From assembly GCA_964036045.1 (NCBI GenBank), contig OZ038395.1:7815465-7879464 (forward strand): 64,000 nucleotides of DNA. The letters run 5' to 3'. The position numbers and the translations under genes were made by a program. Under the pieces are notes generated by a model that ran no database searches, was not told the origin of the DNA, and saw only the letters and a program-made list of their open reading frames with translations. Positions 43,521-56,623 of the stretch are shown here, in pieces; position 1 is the stretch's first letter; each line of letters starts with the position of its first letter. This DNA is from Eutreptiella sp. 'Long Island Sound 2002' (Eukaryota > Euglenozoa > Euglenophyceae > Eutreptiales > Eutreptiaceae).

Positions 43521-46324
43521 GTGTTGTGCGTGGCTGTGACCGAGCTGCTGCCTGGTGTGCCAGGCACCCTCCCCCGGGGGGGGGGGGGGGGTGGACAGCA
43601 AAAACAGTCAAACGACCCCCTCCACATCCAGCACAGCCCCGGCACACCAACGACGGGGCTCCGCGAACGTGGAAACGACACCAGCAGGAGCACCGGCCGC
43701 AGCGGCCGACAGAACGCAGCAACCCTCCGCAGCATGCGAAGGGAAGAATGAGTGACTGTCCAGGGCCCCGTACAGAAACAGCCACGCGACGGGATGTCAC
43801 AGGGGGTTAGAGAGGTGTTGGCCACACGCACACGGAAACGCGGCAAGGCATGTGGGGGACGACCTGAGTGCGGAGGGGAGTGGGCAGCAAAAACCGGAAA
43901 ACGACCCCGCACCAACCAGCACAACCCCCAGTGCGCCAATATGGTCCGTCGGGTTGCTGTTTCTTCATGGGGCCCTGGACAGTCACCCGTTCTTCCCTTC
44001 GCGTGCTGCGTCGGGTCGTTGCGTTCTGGCTGCGGCCTGTGGTCCTGCTGGTGTCGTTTCCGCGCGAGGCTGCATTTTGGCTGTTGCTTTCGCCACATGT
44101 GTTTTTTAAGGGCCGTGAAAATTGGTTTATTCCCAATTTATTTATTGGTTTGTTCAGCCGTCTCTACATGTCCACCATTGATCTTTTCTTCTTTCCTCGT
44201 TGCGAGAGGGCGGCGGCCATTGCAGATGGCGACGCTCCTTCGTGGTGCTGAGTGTCCATTTACGCAGGGCAGTGCACAACCGTAGGTGCTCACAGATTCA
44301 GGCTGCATGCCACCATTTCTTCCTCCGAATGATGTTCTCTCGTGTCTCACTCGGCTGAACCTTGATGACACAAATCGTCTGACTTGGCTGCGTGCAGCAC
44401 ACGAAGAAAAGCAACAGGTGAGGTATTGGGTGTTGCATTGTGTTGAATTCATGATGCGTTGCATTTTTTGGGCTGTTGGTTCATATGGCAAACGTGTATT
44501 TTCGGTGGGTTGCATATTTCATCCTGCGGATGTCTCTGCTTGTCCATCATGTGCTGTCTGGCAGTTCACCGCATTGGTCCTCTTTTTGGTGGATCCCATC
44601 CAGACCTGTGGTTATAGCCGTGCGGTCTAATGAGGTCCAAGCGTGCGCAGCCGTGCAGAGGTTATGGTTGCAAGCGTGCGTAGCTGTGCGGCCCCTATGT
44701 GCGTAACCGTGCGTAACCGTGCGCAACCGTGTACAACAAACAGGACCCTTAAACAGAAATACCACCAGCACCAGTAAGGTAACCGTGCGCAACCGTGCGA
44801 AGGAATCAGGCGCAAGCGTGCGTAACCGTGCGCGCACGGCTATAACCACAGGTCTGATCCCATCTTGGGATGCGGGTTGAAATATTCCCCCGAAGTCATG
44901 TGCAGGTCCACTTCCACAATCCGCTTCCACAAAGAAATAATTTTCTTATTTCCAATTTGGCCCGCTGACAATGTTTGCCTGCATTGCAGCGAAAGCGAAG
45001 ACTGTGCAGCTGAAAGGGTGAAGGGTGGTGTGGGTTGTTTGGATGTTGGTTGCATTGTTGTTATGTCCTGCGTATCACTGATCTAATGCATGCAGGGGGG
45101 GGTGTGTCAACCACTTTGCCGAACAACAGAGGAACAGAATGCCCCCCGGGATTTCCTCTGCACTCTCCTCTGGCTGCTTGCATCAAAATGAGCAGAAACG
45201 AAAACGGGATTGATTCGCATTGGCAATCACAGCACACAATGGACCGGCAGTCCGCTGCATAGCAACGCACCTTCGAAAGCACATGGCCGCAAATCTTCTT
45301 CAACCAGATGATGCTGTGTTATGTCTCACTCGGCTGAATGTTGATGACCCACGCCGTCTGATATTTGGCTGCGTTGCAGTGCACAAGAAGAAAACAAAGG
45401 AAAAGGTGGCCAGTTACTGGTGTTCTGAGTTGCGGGGTGTTGCATTGGCTGTAATTCTATCGTATCAGTGATGTATTGCAGTTTGGTTGTTGATGCAAGC
45501 TGCATGCCACCCTATGTCTACAACGAGATGATGTTTTCTTATGGTCTCACTCGGCTGCATATTGATGATACAAATCGTCTGAGTGTTGGCAACAGAAAAG
45601 GGAACGTGAGGGAACCCTAACCTGCAGCTGGCAAGGTGACTGGTGATGTGAATTGTTGGGTGTTGCATTGTCGTTGATCCTGCATTTGCGTGATGCATTC
45701 CATTTTCACTGGTGCTCGTAATGGCAAACATGTGACTTGCGGCTGTGACTGCATGTGGGTTGCGTATTTTGACAATGCAAAGTGTCTGACGTTTGGCTCC
45801 AGTGCCGCATCAAAACAAAAAAAAAGGTAATTTTGCAACTTGCAAGCTGATCTGAGTCGTTTGGTAATGGTTGTTGTTCTCATGGTGAATTTGTGCTTTC
45901 AAAGGTGGGTTGCGTGTGCCGCTTTCGCTGTTGCTGCCTGCCCATCATTTGCCTCCATTGGCAGTCCAGCGAATTGATCTTTTTTTGTTTCTGCACATTT
46001 TCCGAGGAGGTAGGATTTGGAAATGGAGATGTTCCCTGGGATATGGCGGCTTTTTTTTCGTCCACACCCACAGGTACACGCAGATTCAGGCTGCATGCCA
46101 ATCCATTCCTCAAATGGATGATGTTTTCTGATGTCTCACTCGGCTGAGTATTGATGACACAACATGCACCACCTGCTGATATTTGACTGCGTTGTAGTAC
46201 ATGACCATTTTCTCCGGTGAAAACATGGTGGATTTCCGTTTTGCACATGGCGGATTTTTGTTTTGCAGGGCAGTGAACACGCGGCCCGACACACAGATCC
46301 CATTCCACCACGTTACACCATAGA
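43521..46324 (+). repeat. Decayed left flank of the 629-bp array, with family B fragments
   Basis: 43590-43810 and 43900-43990 are family B fragments (the second inverted). From about 44280 on, words of the array unit recur in diverged form, for example CTCACTCGGCTGAA followed by TTGATGA and CGTCTGA at about 44347, 45328, 45546 and 46137. 44625-44850 is a GTGCGCAACCGTGCGTAACC-type minisatellite. No exon seen. Confidence 0.65.
44625..44850 (+). repeat. CGTGCGTAACCGTGCGCAAC minisatellite
   Basis: Imperfect units of about 10 bp (AACCGTGCGC / AACCGTGCGT / AAGCGTGCGT) on both sides of a short unrelated segment (44740-44775). The flanking GGTTATAGCCGTGCG and its reverse CGGCTATAACC form an inverted pair at about 44611 and 44837. 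Confidence 0.75.
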
Positions 46325-49300
46325 TGATGATTTCTTACGTTTACGCTGAATGTTGATGATACAAAACATGCACCACCGTCTGATGTATACAAGGACAGCA
46401 GGGGAAAGGGGATGAAGGAAGGAAGAAAAGCTGCAGCAAGCGTGCAGCTGGCCCAGCTGCTGGTGTTCTGGGTTTGTTGGGTGTTGCCTGTTGATTCCTG
46501 CATGCCAGTGAGAGGTGGTGTTTTGGCTGTTGCTTTTGATGATACACAAGTGCGTTGTGTACTCTGCTGATGTCTCTCATCCGTCATGTGCTGTTGTTGG
46601 CAATTTGGCGAATTGATCCTCTTTTTGTTGATGCTCATTTTTGGGACAGAAGCAGTCACTGCAGATAGTTCTTTCTCATTTTTGAGTTTCTATATATGCC
46701 AGGCAACGTCAATGAATTGGGATGCAGCCACACAGCTGCATCCCAATTCATTTCTTTCACGAGATGATGTTTTCTTATGCCCCGACTGAACGTTGATGAC
46801 ACAAAGCCGTCTGATGTATGGCTGCGTTGCAGCGCATGACTATTCTAAGAAGAGAAGAGATACTGCAGATGGGGTTTGCCCCTGGGAATATTGTGGATTT
46901 TTTTGTGTTGCAAAATAGTGAACACCCACACCCACACACAGATTGCAAACGGATGATGACTTCTTACGTTTACGCTGAATGTTGATGATACAAAACATGC
47001 ACCACCGTCTGATGTATACAAGGACAGCAGGGGAAAGGGGATGAAGGAACGAAGAAAAGCTGCAGCAAGCGCGTAACTGGCCCAGCTGCTGGTGTTCTGG
47101 GTTTGTTGGGTGTTGCCTGTTGATTCCTGCATGCCAGTGAGAGGTGGTGTTTTGGCTGTTGCTTTTGATGATACACAAGTGCGTTGTGTACTCTGCTGAT
47201 GTCTCTCATCCGTCATGTGCTGTTGTTGGCAATTTGGCGAATTGATCCTCTTTTTGTTGATGCTCATTTTTGGGACAGAAGCAGTCACTGCAGATAGTTC
47301 TTTCTCATTTTTGAGTTTCTATATATGCCAGGCAACGTCAATGAATTGGGATGCAGCCACACAGCTGCATCCCAATTCATTTCTTTCACGAGATGATGTT
47401 TTCTTATGCCCCGACTGAACGTTGATGACACAAAGCCGTCTGATGTATGGCTGTGTTGCAGCGCATGACTATTCTAAGAAGAGAAGAGATACTGCAGATG
47501 GGGTTTGCCCCTGGGAATATTGTGGATTTTTTTGTGTTGCAAAATAGTGAACACCCACACCCACACACAGATTGCAAACGGATGATGATTTATTACGTTT
47601 ACGCTGAATGTTGATGATACAAAACATGCACCACCGTCTGATGTATACAAGGACAGCAGGGGAAAGGGGATGAAGGAACGAAGAAAAGCTGCAGCAAGCG
47701 TGCAGCTGGCCCAGCTGCTGCTGTTCTGGGTTTGTTGGGTGTTGCCTGTTGATTCCTGCATGCCAGTGAGAGGTGGTGTTTTGGTTGTTGCTTTTGATGA
47801 TACACAAGTGCGTTGTGTACTCTGCTGATGTCTCTCATCCGTCATGTGCTGTTGTTGGCAATTTGGCGAATTGATCCTCTTTTTGTTGATGCTCATTTTT
47901 GGGACAGAAGCAGTCACTGCAGATAGTTCTTTCTCATTTTTGAGTTTCTATATATGCCAGGCAACGTCAATGAATTGGGATGCAGCCACACAGCTGCATC
48001 CCAATTCATTTATTTCACGAGATGATGTTTTCTTATGCCCCGACTGAACGTTGATGACACAAAGCCGTCTGATGTATGGCTGCGTTGCAGCGCATGACTA
48101 TTCTAAGAAGAGAAGAGATACTGCAGATGGGGTTTGCCCCTGGGAATATTGTGGATTTTTTTGTGTTGCAAAATAGTGAACACCCACACCCACACACAGA
48201 TTGCAAACGGATGATGACTTCTTACGTTTACGCTGAATGTTGATGATACAAAACATGCACCACCGTCTGATGTATACAAGGACAGCAGGGGAAAGGGGAT
48301 GAAGGAAGGAAGAAAAGCTGCAGCAAGCGCGTAACTGGCCCAGCTGCTGGTGTTCTGGGTTTGTTGGGTGTTGCCTGTTGATTCCTGCATGCCAGTGAGA
48401 GGTGGTGTTTTGGCTGTTGCTTTTGATGATACACAAGTGCGTTGTGTACTCTGCTGATGTCTCTCATCCGTCATGTGCTGTTGTTGGCAATTTGGCGAAT
48501 TGATCCTCTTTTTGTTGATGCTCATTTTTGGGACAGAAGCAGTCACTGCAGATAGTTCTTTCTCATTTTTGAGTTTCTATATATGCCAGGCAACGTCAAT
48601 GAATTGGGATGCAGCCACACAGCTGCATCCCAATTCATTTCTTTCACGAGATGATGTTTTCTTATGCCCCGACTGAACGTTGATGACACAAAGCCGTCTG
48701 ATGTATGGCTGTGTTGCAGCGCATGACTATTCTAAGAAGAGAAGAGATACTGCAGATGGGGTTTGCCCCTGGGAATATTGTGGATTTTTTTGTGTTGCAA
48801 AATAGTGAACACCCACACCCACACACAGATTGCAAACGGATGATGACTTCTTACGTTTACGCTGAATGTTGATGATACAAAACATGCACCACCGTCTGAT
48901 GTATACAAGGACAGCAGGGGAAAGGGGATGAAGGAACGAAGAAAAGCTGCAGCAAGCGCGTAACTGGCCCAGCTGCTGGTGTTCTGGGTTTGTTGGGTGT
49001 TGCCTGTTGATTCCTGCATGCCAGTGAGAGGTGGTGTTTTGGCTGTTGCTTTTGATGATACACAAGTGCGTTGTGTACTCTGCTGATGTCTCTCATCCGT
49101 CATGTGCTGTTGTTGGCAATTTGGCGAATTGATCCTCTTTTTGTTGATGCTCATTTTTGGGACAGAAGCAGTCACTGCAGATAGTTCTTTCTCATTTTTG
49201 AGTTTCTATATATGCCAGGCAACGTCAATGAATTGGGATGCAGCCACACAGCTGCATCCCAATTCATTTCTTTCACGAGATGATGTTTTCTTATGCCCCG

Positions 49301-52300
49301 ACTGAACGTTGATGATACAAAGCCGTCTGATGTATGGCTGCGTTGCAGCGCATGACTATTCTAAGAAGAGAAGAGATACTGCAGATGGGGTTTGCCCCTG
49401 GGAATATTGTGGATTTTTTTGTGTTGCAAAATAGTGAACACCCACACCCACACACAGATTGCAAACGGATGATGACTTCTTACGTTTACGCTGAATGTTG
49501 ATGATACAAAACATGCACCACCGTCTGATGTATACAAGGACAGCAGGGGAAAGGGGATGAAGGAAGGAAGAAAAGCTGCAGCAAGCGTGAAGCTGGCCCA
49601 GCTGCTGGTGTTCTGGGTTTGTTGGGTGTTGCCTGTTGATTCCTGCATGCCAGTGAGAGGTGGTGTTTTGGCTGTTGCTTTTGATGATACACAAGTGCGT
49701 TGTGTACTCTGCTGATGTCTCTCATCCGTCATGTGCTGTTGTTGGCAATTTGGCGAATTGATCCTCTTTTTGTTGATGCTCATTTTTGGGACAGAAGCAG
49801 TCACTGCAGATAGTTCTTTCTCATTTTTGAGTTTCTATATATGCCAGGCAACGTCAATGAATTGGGATGCAGCCACACAGCTGCATCCCAATTCATTTCT
49901 TTCACGAGATGATGTTTTCTTATGCCCCGACTGAACGTTGATGACACAAAGCCGTCTGATGTATGGCTGTGTTGCAGCGCATGACTATTCTAAGAAGAGA
50001 AGAGATACTGCAGATGGGGTTTGCCCCTGGGAATATTGTGGATTTTTTTGTGTTGCATAATAGTGAACACCCACACCCACACACAGATTGCAAACGGATG
50101 ATGACTTCTTACGTTTACGCTGAATGTTGATGATACAAAACATGCACCACCGTCTGATGTATACAAGGACAGCAGGGGAAAGGGGATGAAGGAAGGAAGA
50201 AAAGCTGCAGCAAGCGCGTAACTGGCCCAGCTGCTGGTGTTCTGGGTTTGTTGGGTGTTGCCTGTTGATTCCTGCATGCCAGTGAGAGGTGGTGTTTTGG
50301 CTGTTGCTTTTGATGATACACAAGTGCGTTGTGTACTCTGCTGATGTCTCTCATCCGTCATGTGCTGTTGTTGGCAATTTGGCGAATTGATCCTCTTTTT
50401 GTTGGTGCTCATTTTTGGGACAGAAGCAGTCACTGCAGATAGTTCTTTCTCATTTTTGAGTTTCTATATATGCCAGGCAACGTCAATGAATTGGGATGCA
50501 GCCACACAGCTGCATCCCAATTCATTTCTTTCACGAGATGATGTTTTCTTATGCCCCGACTGAACGTTGATGACACAAAGCCGTCTGATGTATGGCTGTG
50601 TTGCAGCGCATGACTATTCTAAGAAGAGAAGAGATACTGCAGATGGGGTTTGCCCCTGGGAATATTGTGGATTTTTTTGTGTTGCAAAATAGTGAACACC
50701 CACACCCACACACAGATTGCAAACGGATGATGACTTCTTACGTTTACGCTGAATGTTGATGATACAAAACATGCACCACCGTCTGATGTATACAAGGACA
50801 GCAGGGGAAAGGGGATGAAGGAAGGAAGAAAAGCTGCAGCAAGCGTGTAACTGGCCCAGCTGCTGGTGTTCTGGGTTTGTTGGGTGTTGCCTGTTGATTC
50901 CTGCATGCCAGTGAGAGGTGGTGTTTTGGCTGTTGCTTTTGATGATACACAAGTGCGTTGTGTACTCTGCTGATGTCTCTCATCCGTCATGTGCTGTTGT
51001 TGGCAATTTGGCGAATTGATCCTCTTTTTGTTGATGCTCATTTTTGGGACAGAAGCAGTCACTGCAGATAGTTCTTTCTCATTTTTGAGTTTCTATATAT
51101 GCCAGGCAACGTCAATGAATTGGGATGCAGCCACACAGCTGCATCCCAATTCATTTCTTTCACGAGATGATGTTTTCTTATGCCCCGACTGAACGTTGAT
51201 GACACAAAGCCGTCTGATGTATGGCTGTGTTGCAGCGCATGACTATTCTAAGAAGAGAAGAGATACTGCAGATGGGGTTTGCCCCTGGGAATATTGTGGA
51301 TTTTTTTGTGTTGCAAAATAGTGAACACCCACACCCACACACAGATTGCAAACGGATGATGATTTATTACGTTTACGCTGAATGTTGATGATACAAAACA
51401 TGCACCACCGTCTGATGTATACAAGGACAGCAGGGGAAAGGGGATGAAGGAAGGAAGAAAAGCTGCAGCAAGCGTGTAACTGGCCCAGCTGCTGGTGTTC
51501 TGGGTTTGTTGGGTGTTGCCTGTTGATTCCTGCATGCCAGTGAGAGGTGGTGTTTTGGCTGTTGCTTTTGATGATACACAAGTGCGTTGTGTACTCTGCT
51601 GATGTCTCTCATCCGTCATGTGCTGTTGTTGGCAATTTGGCGAATTGATCCTCTTTTTGTTGATGCTCATTTTTGGGACAGAAGCAGTCACTGCAGATAG
51701 TTCTTTCTCATTTTTGAGTTTCTATATATGCCAGGCAACGTCAATGAATTGGGATGCAGCCACACAGCTGCATCCCAATTCATTTCTTTCACGAGATGAT
51801 GTTTTCTTATGCCCCGACTGAACGTTGATGACACAAAGCCGTCTGATGTATGGCTGTGTTGCAGCGCATGACTATTCTAAGAAGAGAAGAGATACTGCAG
51901 ATGGGGTTTGCCCCTGGGAATATTGTGGATTTTTTTGTGTTGCAAAATAGTGAACACCCACACCCACACACAGATTGCAAACGGATGATGACTTCTTACG
52001 TTTACGCTGAATGTTGATGATACAAAACATGCACCACCGTCTGATGTATACAAGGACAGCAGGGGAAAGGGGATGAAGGAAGGAAGAAAAGCTGCAGCAA
52101 GCGTGTAACTGGCCCAGCTGCTGGTGTTCTGGGTTTGTTGGGTGTTGCCTGTTGATTCCTGCATGCCAGTGAGAGGTGGTGTTTTGGCTGTTGCTTTTGA
52201 TGATACACAAGTGCGTTGTGTACTCTGCTGATGTCTCTCATCCGTCATGTGCTGTTGTTGGCAATTTGGCGAATTGATCCTCTTTTTGTTGGTGCTCATT

Positions 52301-54462
52301 TTTGGGACAGAAGCAGTCACTGCAGATAGTTCTTTCTCATTTTTGAGTTTCTATATATGCCAGGCAACGTCAATGAATTGGGATGCAGCCACACAGCTGC
52401 ATCCCAATTCATTTCTTTCACGAGATGATGTTTTCTTATGCCCCGACTGAACGTTGATGACACAAAGCCGTCTGATGTATGGCTGTGTTGCAGCGCATGA
52501 CTATTCTAAGAAGAGAAGAGATACTGCAGATGGGGTTTGCCCCTGGGAATATTGTGGATTTTTTTGTGTTGCAAAATAGTGAACACCCACACCCACACAC
52601 AGATTGCAAACGGATGATGATTTCTTACGTTTACGCTGAATGTTGATGATACAAAACATGCACCACCGTCTGATGTATACAAGGACAGCAGGGGAAAGGG
52701 GATGAAGGAAGGAAGAAAAGCTGCAGCAAGCGCGTAACTGGCCCAGCTGCTGGTGTTCTGGGTTTGTTGGGTGTTGCCTGTTGATTCCTGCATGCCAGTG
52801 AGAGGTGGTGTTTTGGCTGTTGCTTTTGATGATACACAAGTGCGTTGTGTACTCTGCTGATGTCTCTCATCCGTCATGTGCTGTTGTTGGCAATTTGGCG
52901 AATTGATCCTCTTTTTGTTGATGCTCATTTTTGGGGACAGAAGCAGTCACTGCAGATAGTTCTTTCTCATTTTTGAGTTTCTATATATGCCAGGCAACGT
53001 CAATGAATTGGGATGCAGCCACACAGCTGCATCCCAATTCATTTCTTTCACGAGATGATGTTTTCTTATGCCCCGACTGAACGTTGATGACACAAAGCCG
53101 TCTGATGTATGGCTGTGTTGCAGCGCATGACTATTCTAAGAAGAGAAGAGATACTGCAGATGGGGTTTGCCCCTGGGAATATTGTGGATTTTTTTGTGTT
53201 GCAAAATAGTGAACACCCACACCCACACACAGATTGCAAACGGATGATGACTTCTTACGTTTACGCTGAATGTTGATGATACAAAACATGCACCACCGTC
53301 TGATGTATACAAGGACAGCAGGGGAAAGGGGATGAAGGAAGGAAGAAAAGCTGCAGCAAGCGTGTAACTGGCCCAGCTGCTGGTGTTCTGGGTTTGTTGG
53401 GTGTTGCCTGTTGATTCCTGCATGCCAGTGAGAGGTGGTGTTTTGGCTGTTGCTTTTGATGATACACAAGTGCGTTGTGTACTCTGCTGATGTCTCTCAT
53501 CCGTCATGTGCTGTTGTTGGCAATTTGGCGAATTGATCCTCTTTTTGTTGATGCTCATTTTTGGGACAGAAGCAGTCACTGCAGATAGTTCTTTCTCATT
53601 TTTGAGTTTCTATATATGCCAGGCAACGTCAATGAATTGGGATGCAGCCACACAGCTGCATCCCAATTCATTTATTTCACGAGATGATGTTTTCTTATGC
53701 CCCGACTGAACGTTGATGACACAAAGCCGTCTGATGTATGGCTGTGTTGCAGCGCATGACTATTCTAAGAAGAGAAGAGATACTGCAGATGGGGTTTGCC
53801 CCTGGGAATATTGTGGATTTTTTTGTGTTGCAAAATAGTGAACACCCACACCCACACACAGATTGCAAACGGATGATGACTTCTTACGTTTACGCTGAAT
53901 GTTGATGATACAAAACATGCACCACCGTCTGATGTATACAAGGACAGCAGGGGAAAGGGGATGAAGGAAGGAAGAAAAGCTGCAGCAAGCGTGTAACTGG
54001 CCCAGCTGCTGGTGTTCTGGGTTTGTTGGGTGTTGCCTGTTGATTCCTGCATGCCAGTGAGAGGTGGTGTTTTGGCTGTTGCTTTTGATGATACACAAGT
54101 GCGTTGTGTACTCTGCTGATGTCTCTCATCCGTCATGTGCTGTTGTTGGCAATTTGGCGAATTGATCCTCTTTTTGTTGGTGCTCATTTTTGGGACAGAA
54201 GCAGTCACTGCATGATTTTTTCTTATGCCCCGACTGAACGTTGATGACACAAAGCCGTCTGATGTATGGCTGCGTTGCAGCACATGACTATTCTAAGAAG
54301 AGAAGAAATACTGCAGATGGGGTTTGCCCTGGGAATATTGTGGATTTTTTTGTGTTGCAAAATAGTGAACACCCACACCCACACACAGATTGCAAACGGA
54401 TGATGACTTCTTACGTTTACGCTGAATGTTGATGATACAAAACATGCACCACCGTCTGATGT
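46325..54462 (+). repeat. Tandem array of about 13 near-identical 629-bp units
   Basis: The anchor CATGTGCTGTTGTTGGCAAT begins at 46583 and recurs every 629 bp through 52873, then at 53503 (630, one extra G near 52932) and 54132. That is 13 anchors. Units differ at only a few positions. The last unit lacks about 170 bp after 54211. Each full unit contains a perfect palindrome (see 46711-46752), a CACCCACACCCACACACAG tract and TCTATATATGCCAGG. No exon or recognised gene. It behaves like satellite DNA. Confidence 0.95.
46711..46752 (+). repeat. Perfect 18-bp palindrome present in each array unit
   Basis: AATGAATTGGGATGCAGC, loop CACACA, GCTGCATCCCAATTCATT. Present in all 12 full units, at 629-bp spacing; absent from the truncated last unit. 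Confidence 0.95.
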
Positions 54463-55683
54463 TTGGCTGCGTTGCAGCACACAGATACTGATAAACAGAG
54501 GAAACAGAAACAAAAGGATGGAAAGAAAGGAAGGAAGGAAGAAAAGCTATTGGAAATGGGTAACTGGCCCGGCAGCTGGTGTTCCGAAGTTGTTGGGTGC
54601 TGCATTGTTTGAGAGTTCCCGCATGTTAATGAAAGATGGCGTTTTGGCTGTTGCTGTTGATATACAAGTGCGTTGTGTATTCTGCTGATGTCTCCGCCCG
54701 TCCGTCATGTGCTGTCGTTGGCAATTCGTCGAACTGATCCTGCTTTTGTTGATGCTCATCTTCTGGAGAGCAGCATAGCAGTCACCGCAGATTGTTCTCG
54801 TTGTGATTGGGTTTGTTTCCTATTTGTGCAAGGCAACATCCAGCCACACAGCCGCATCCCAACCCATTTCTACAACGAGATGATGTTTTCTTATGCCCCG
54901 ACTGAACGCTGATGACACAAAGCCATCTGATGTTTGCTGCGTTGCAGACACCACAGGAAACGAAAACAATCGTTCGCAAGGTGACTGGTGATGTGAGTTG
55001 TTGGATGGATTGTTCATGGACACCTGCATATCAGTGCGTTGTTTTCCTGGCTTGTCCTTCTTAGGGTTGACTGTCCTTTTTCGGGCTGACTGCGTATTTA
55101 CCCTGCTGTTTGTGCTGTGCTGTTTTTGTGCAAGGTGGTGCTCAATCGTATGCACACCGTATGCAGTACTCGTTGTTGCGTTCATGTGTAATATCCAAAG
55201 TGATTGTGCCGTCCATCGGTGGCATAGCCACCAGTGAATTCTCTGGTGCCCGTTTTGGTGGCACAGGTTGTAGAAAGAAATTTCCCTCAGAGACACGCAT
55301 TTTTTGTTTTCTACAAACGGATGATGATGCTTTATGTTCCTGGCTGAGTATTGATGACATAATCATGCACCACCGGCTGATTTGATTCAGGCCATCTGGT
55401 AAGCAGGCCAAGCCCTCCCACCAGATGGCACTGGAGAAAACAGTTTGAAGGGTGTGGGGTGTGGAGGGCGTAGTGAATTGAGATTGCCCGGGCGATGCCT
55501 TCTTAGGGAATGCCATGCACGCAGTGTGCACGCAGTGCGCACGCAGTGCGAAGTTTTGGATGTCGACAAATACTCGAACCCTAGTTTTGGCCCCTTTTCA
55601 CAAGTTTTTGGTTCCGTACCAGGGTTTTTTTGGCTTCCCAAGCATTTAGGATGTGGCATATTTGAATTGTCAACCATTTCCCC

Positions 55684-56058
55684 CTAGAAGAGGCCCATTG
55701 ACAAAGTGTACACACTCGACACGACCCGGATCTCGACGTCGTCATTGCCGACACTGCAGCGAGCCTCGTATCCGTAGAGGCGGTTCAATTCGCCCTGCAT
55801 AGTACTCTTCCCGACAGATAGTACGTGCACCAAAACCTTGATCGACTTCAAGGTGATTCTGGAACCAAGATGCTCAAGATCATCGATCGGTATGGCCACG
55901 TCCACAACCGCATAGAAGTCAACGTGGTCATCGTCGCTCGAAGGCTCTCGATCGCCGATACTCGATGGTGGCGAGTCGACACCAAGACCGGACAGTTCTT
56001 CTTCGACGATGCTGTTGGTTATACCTACAACCAGAAGTATCGATGGACACCTGGCCAA
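55684..56058 (-). CDS. Possible reading frame on the - strand, not recognised
   Basis: 124 codons with balanced amino-acid use, including LEHLGSRITLKSIKVLVHVL and RLYGYEARCSVGNDDVEIRV. The + strand is also partly open here. The region has many TCGA-type words and differs in composition from both the array and the exons. It may be a fragment of a transposable element or a captured gene piece. Confidence 0.2.
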   Translation of the reverse strand: MARCPSILLVVGITNSIVEEELSGLGVDSPPSSIGDREPSSDDDHVDFYAVVDVAIPIDDLEHLGSRITLKSIKVLVHVLSVGKSTMQGELNRLYGYEARCSVGNDDVEIRVVSSVYTLSMGLF

Positions 56059-56261
56059 CCCTATGGTATTGACACCTTTCAGTCTTCCCTCTAGTAAACA
56101 GGTGACAGGTATTCTTGGGTGAGTATCCTAGCCTCTGCGTGCGCAATATGCACGCAGTGCGCACACAGTGCACACGCAATGCGCACGCAGTGCAAACACT
56201 TGGCCTTAGCGTCCTGTCCGGCCTGTGCACTTGCCGGGCTCCGACGGTGTGTTCCTGCTTA

Positions 56262-56335
56262 TGTCCCACCTGGGGCTCGAAGCGGGGACCTCTGGGCCAG
56301 GGGTCAATGGCTATGACGGCTGAGCCACACTGGAC
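56262..56335 (-). repeat. tRNA-like retroposed sequence
   Basis: On the - strand TGGCTCAGCCG (A-box-like, starting at 56327) and GCTTCGAGCCC (B-box-like, starting at 56283) are 44 bases apart. A D-arm GGCT...AGCC can pair, but the anticodon arm cannot, so it is not a working tRNA. Confidence 0.45.
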
Positions 56336-56512
56336 GGCTGTGGAGGGAGCATGGTTCCCCCCCCCCCCTTAGTAGTCAAACAGGACAAGTCATCCGGGGG
56401 CTCCGTTGACACAACCAAAACACGTTCGGGCCCACGGAGGATCAGAATGAGCAGTGGCGAGAGGCCAATAGGCGCCGCCAAAGGCAAACAACCTAATGCC
56501 AAGGCCTTGTGC

Positions 56513-56623
56513 CACCCCCCCCCCCCTTTGTAATAGCTACCGCCTTGTCCAAGCTACAGTAGGCGTAGGGACCGTAGGGATCGTAATTTGGACTTTTCCG
56601 TAGCTATTACAAGGGGGGGGGGG
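56513..56623 (+). mobile_element. Family E element, short internally deleted copy
   Basis: C run, TTTGTAATAGCTACCGCC, CAAGCTACAGTAGGCGTAGG, then CGTAGCTATTACAAG and a G run. The ends are inverted repeats (TTGTAATAGCTA / TAGCTATTACAA). It is inserted at the C-run end of a family A copy. Confidence 0.8.

Noticed and set aside
46845-47288. 147-codon frame on the - strand repeated in every array unit (and a 67-codon + strand frame with a hydrophobic start)
   Set aside because: Its conservation only reflects near-identity of the 629-bp units. The substitutions between units do not favour synonymous positions in any way I can see, and there is no recognisable domain.
46325-54462. CRISPR-like or tandem gene array
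   Set aside because: Units are 629 bp of uniform sequence without spacer/repeat alternation, in eukaryotic DNA.
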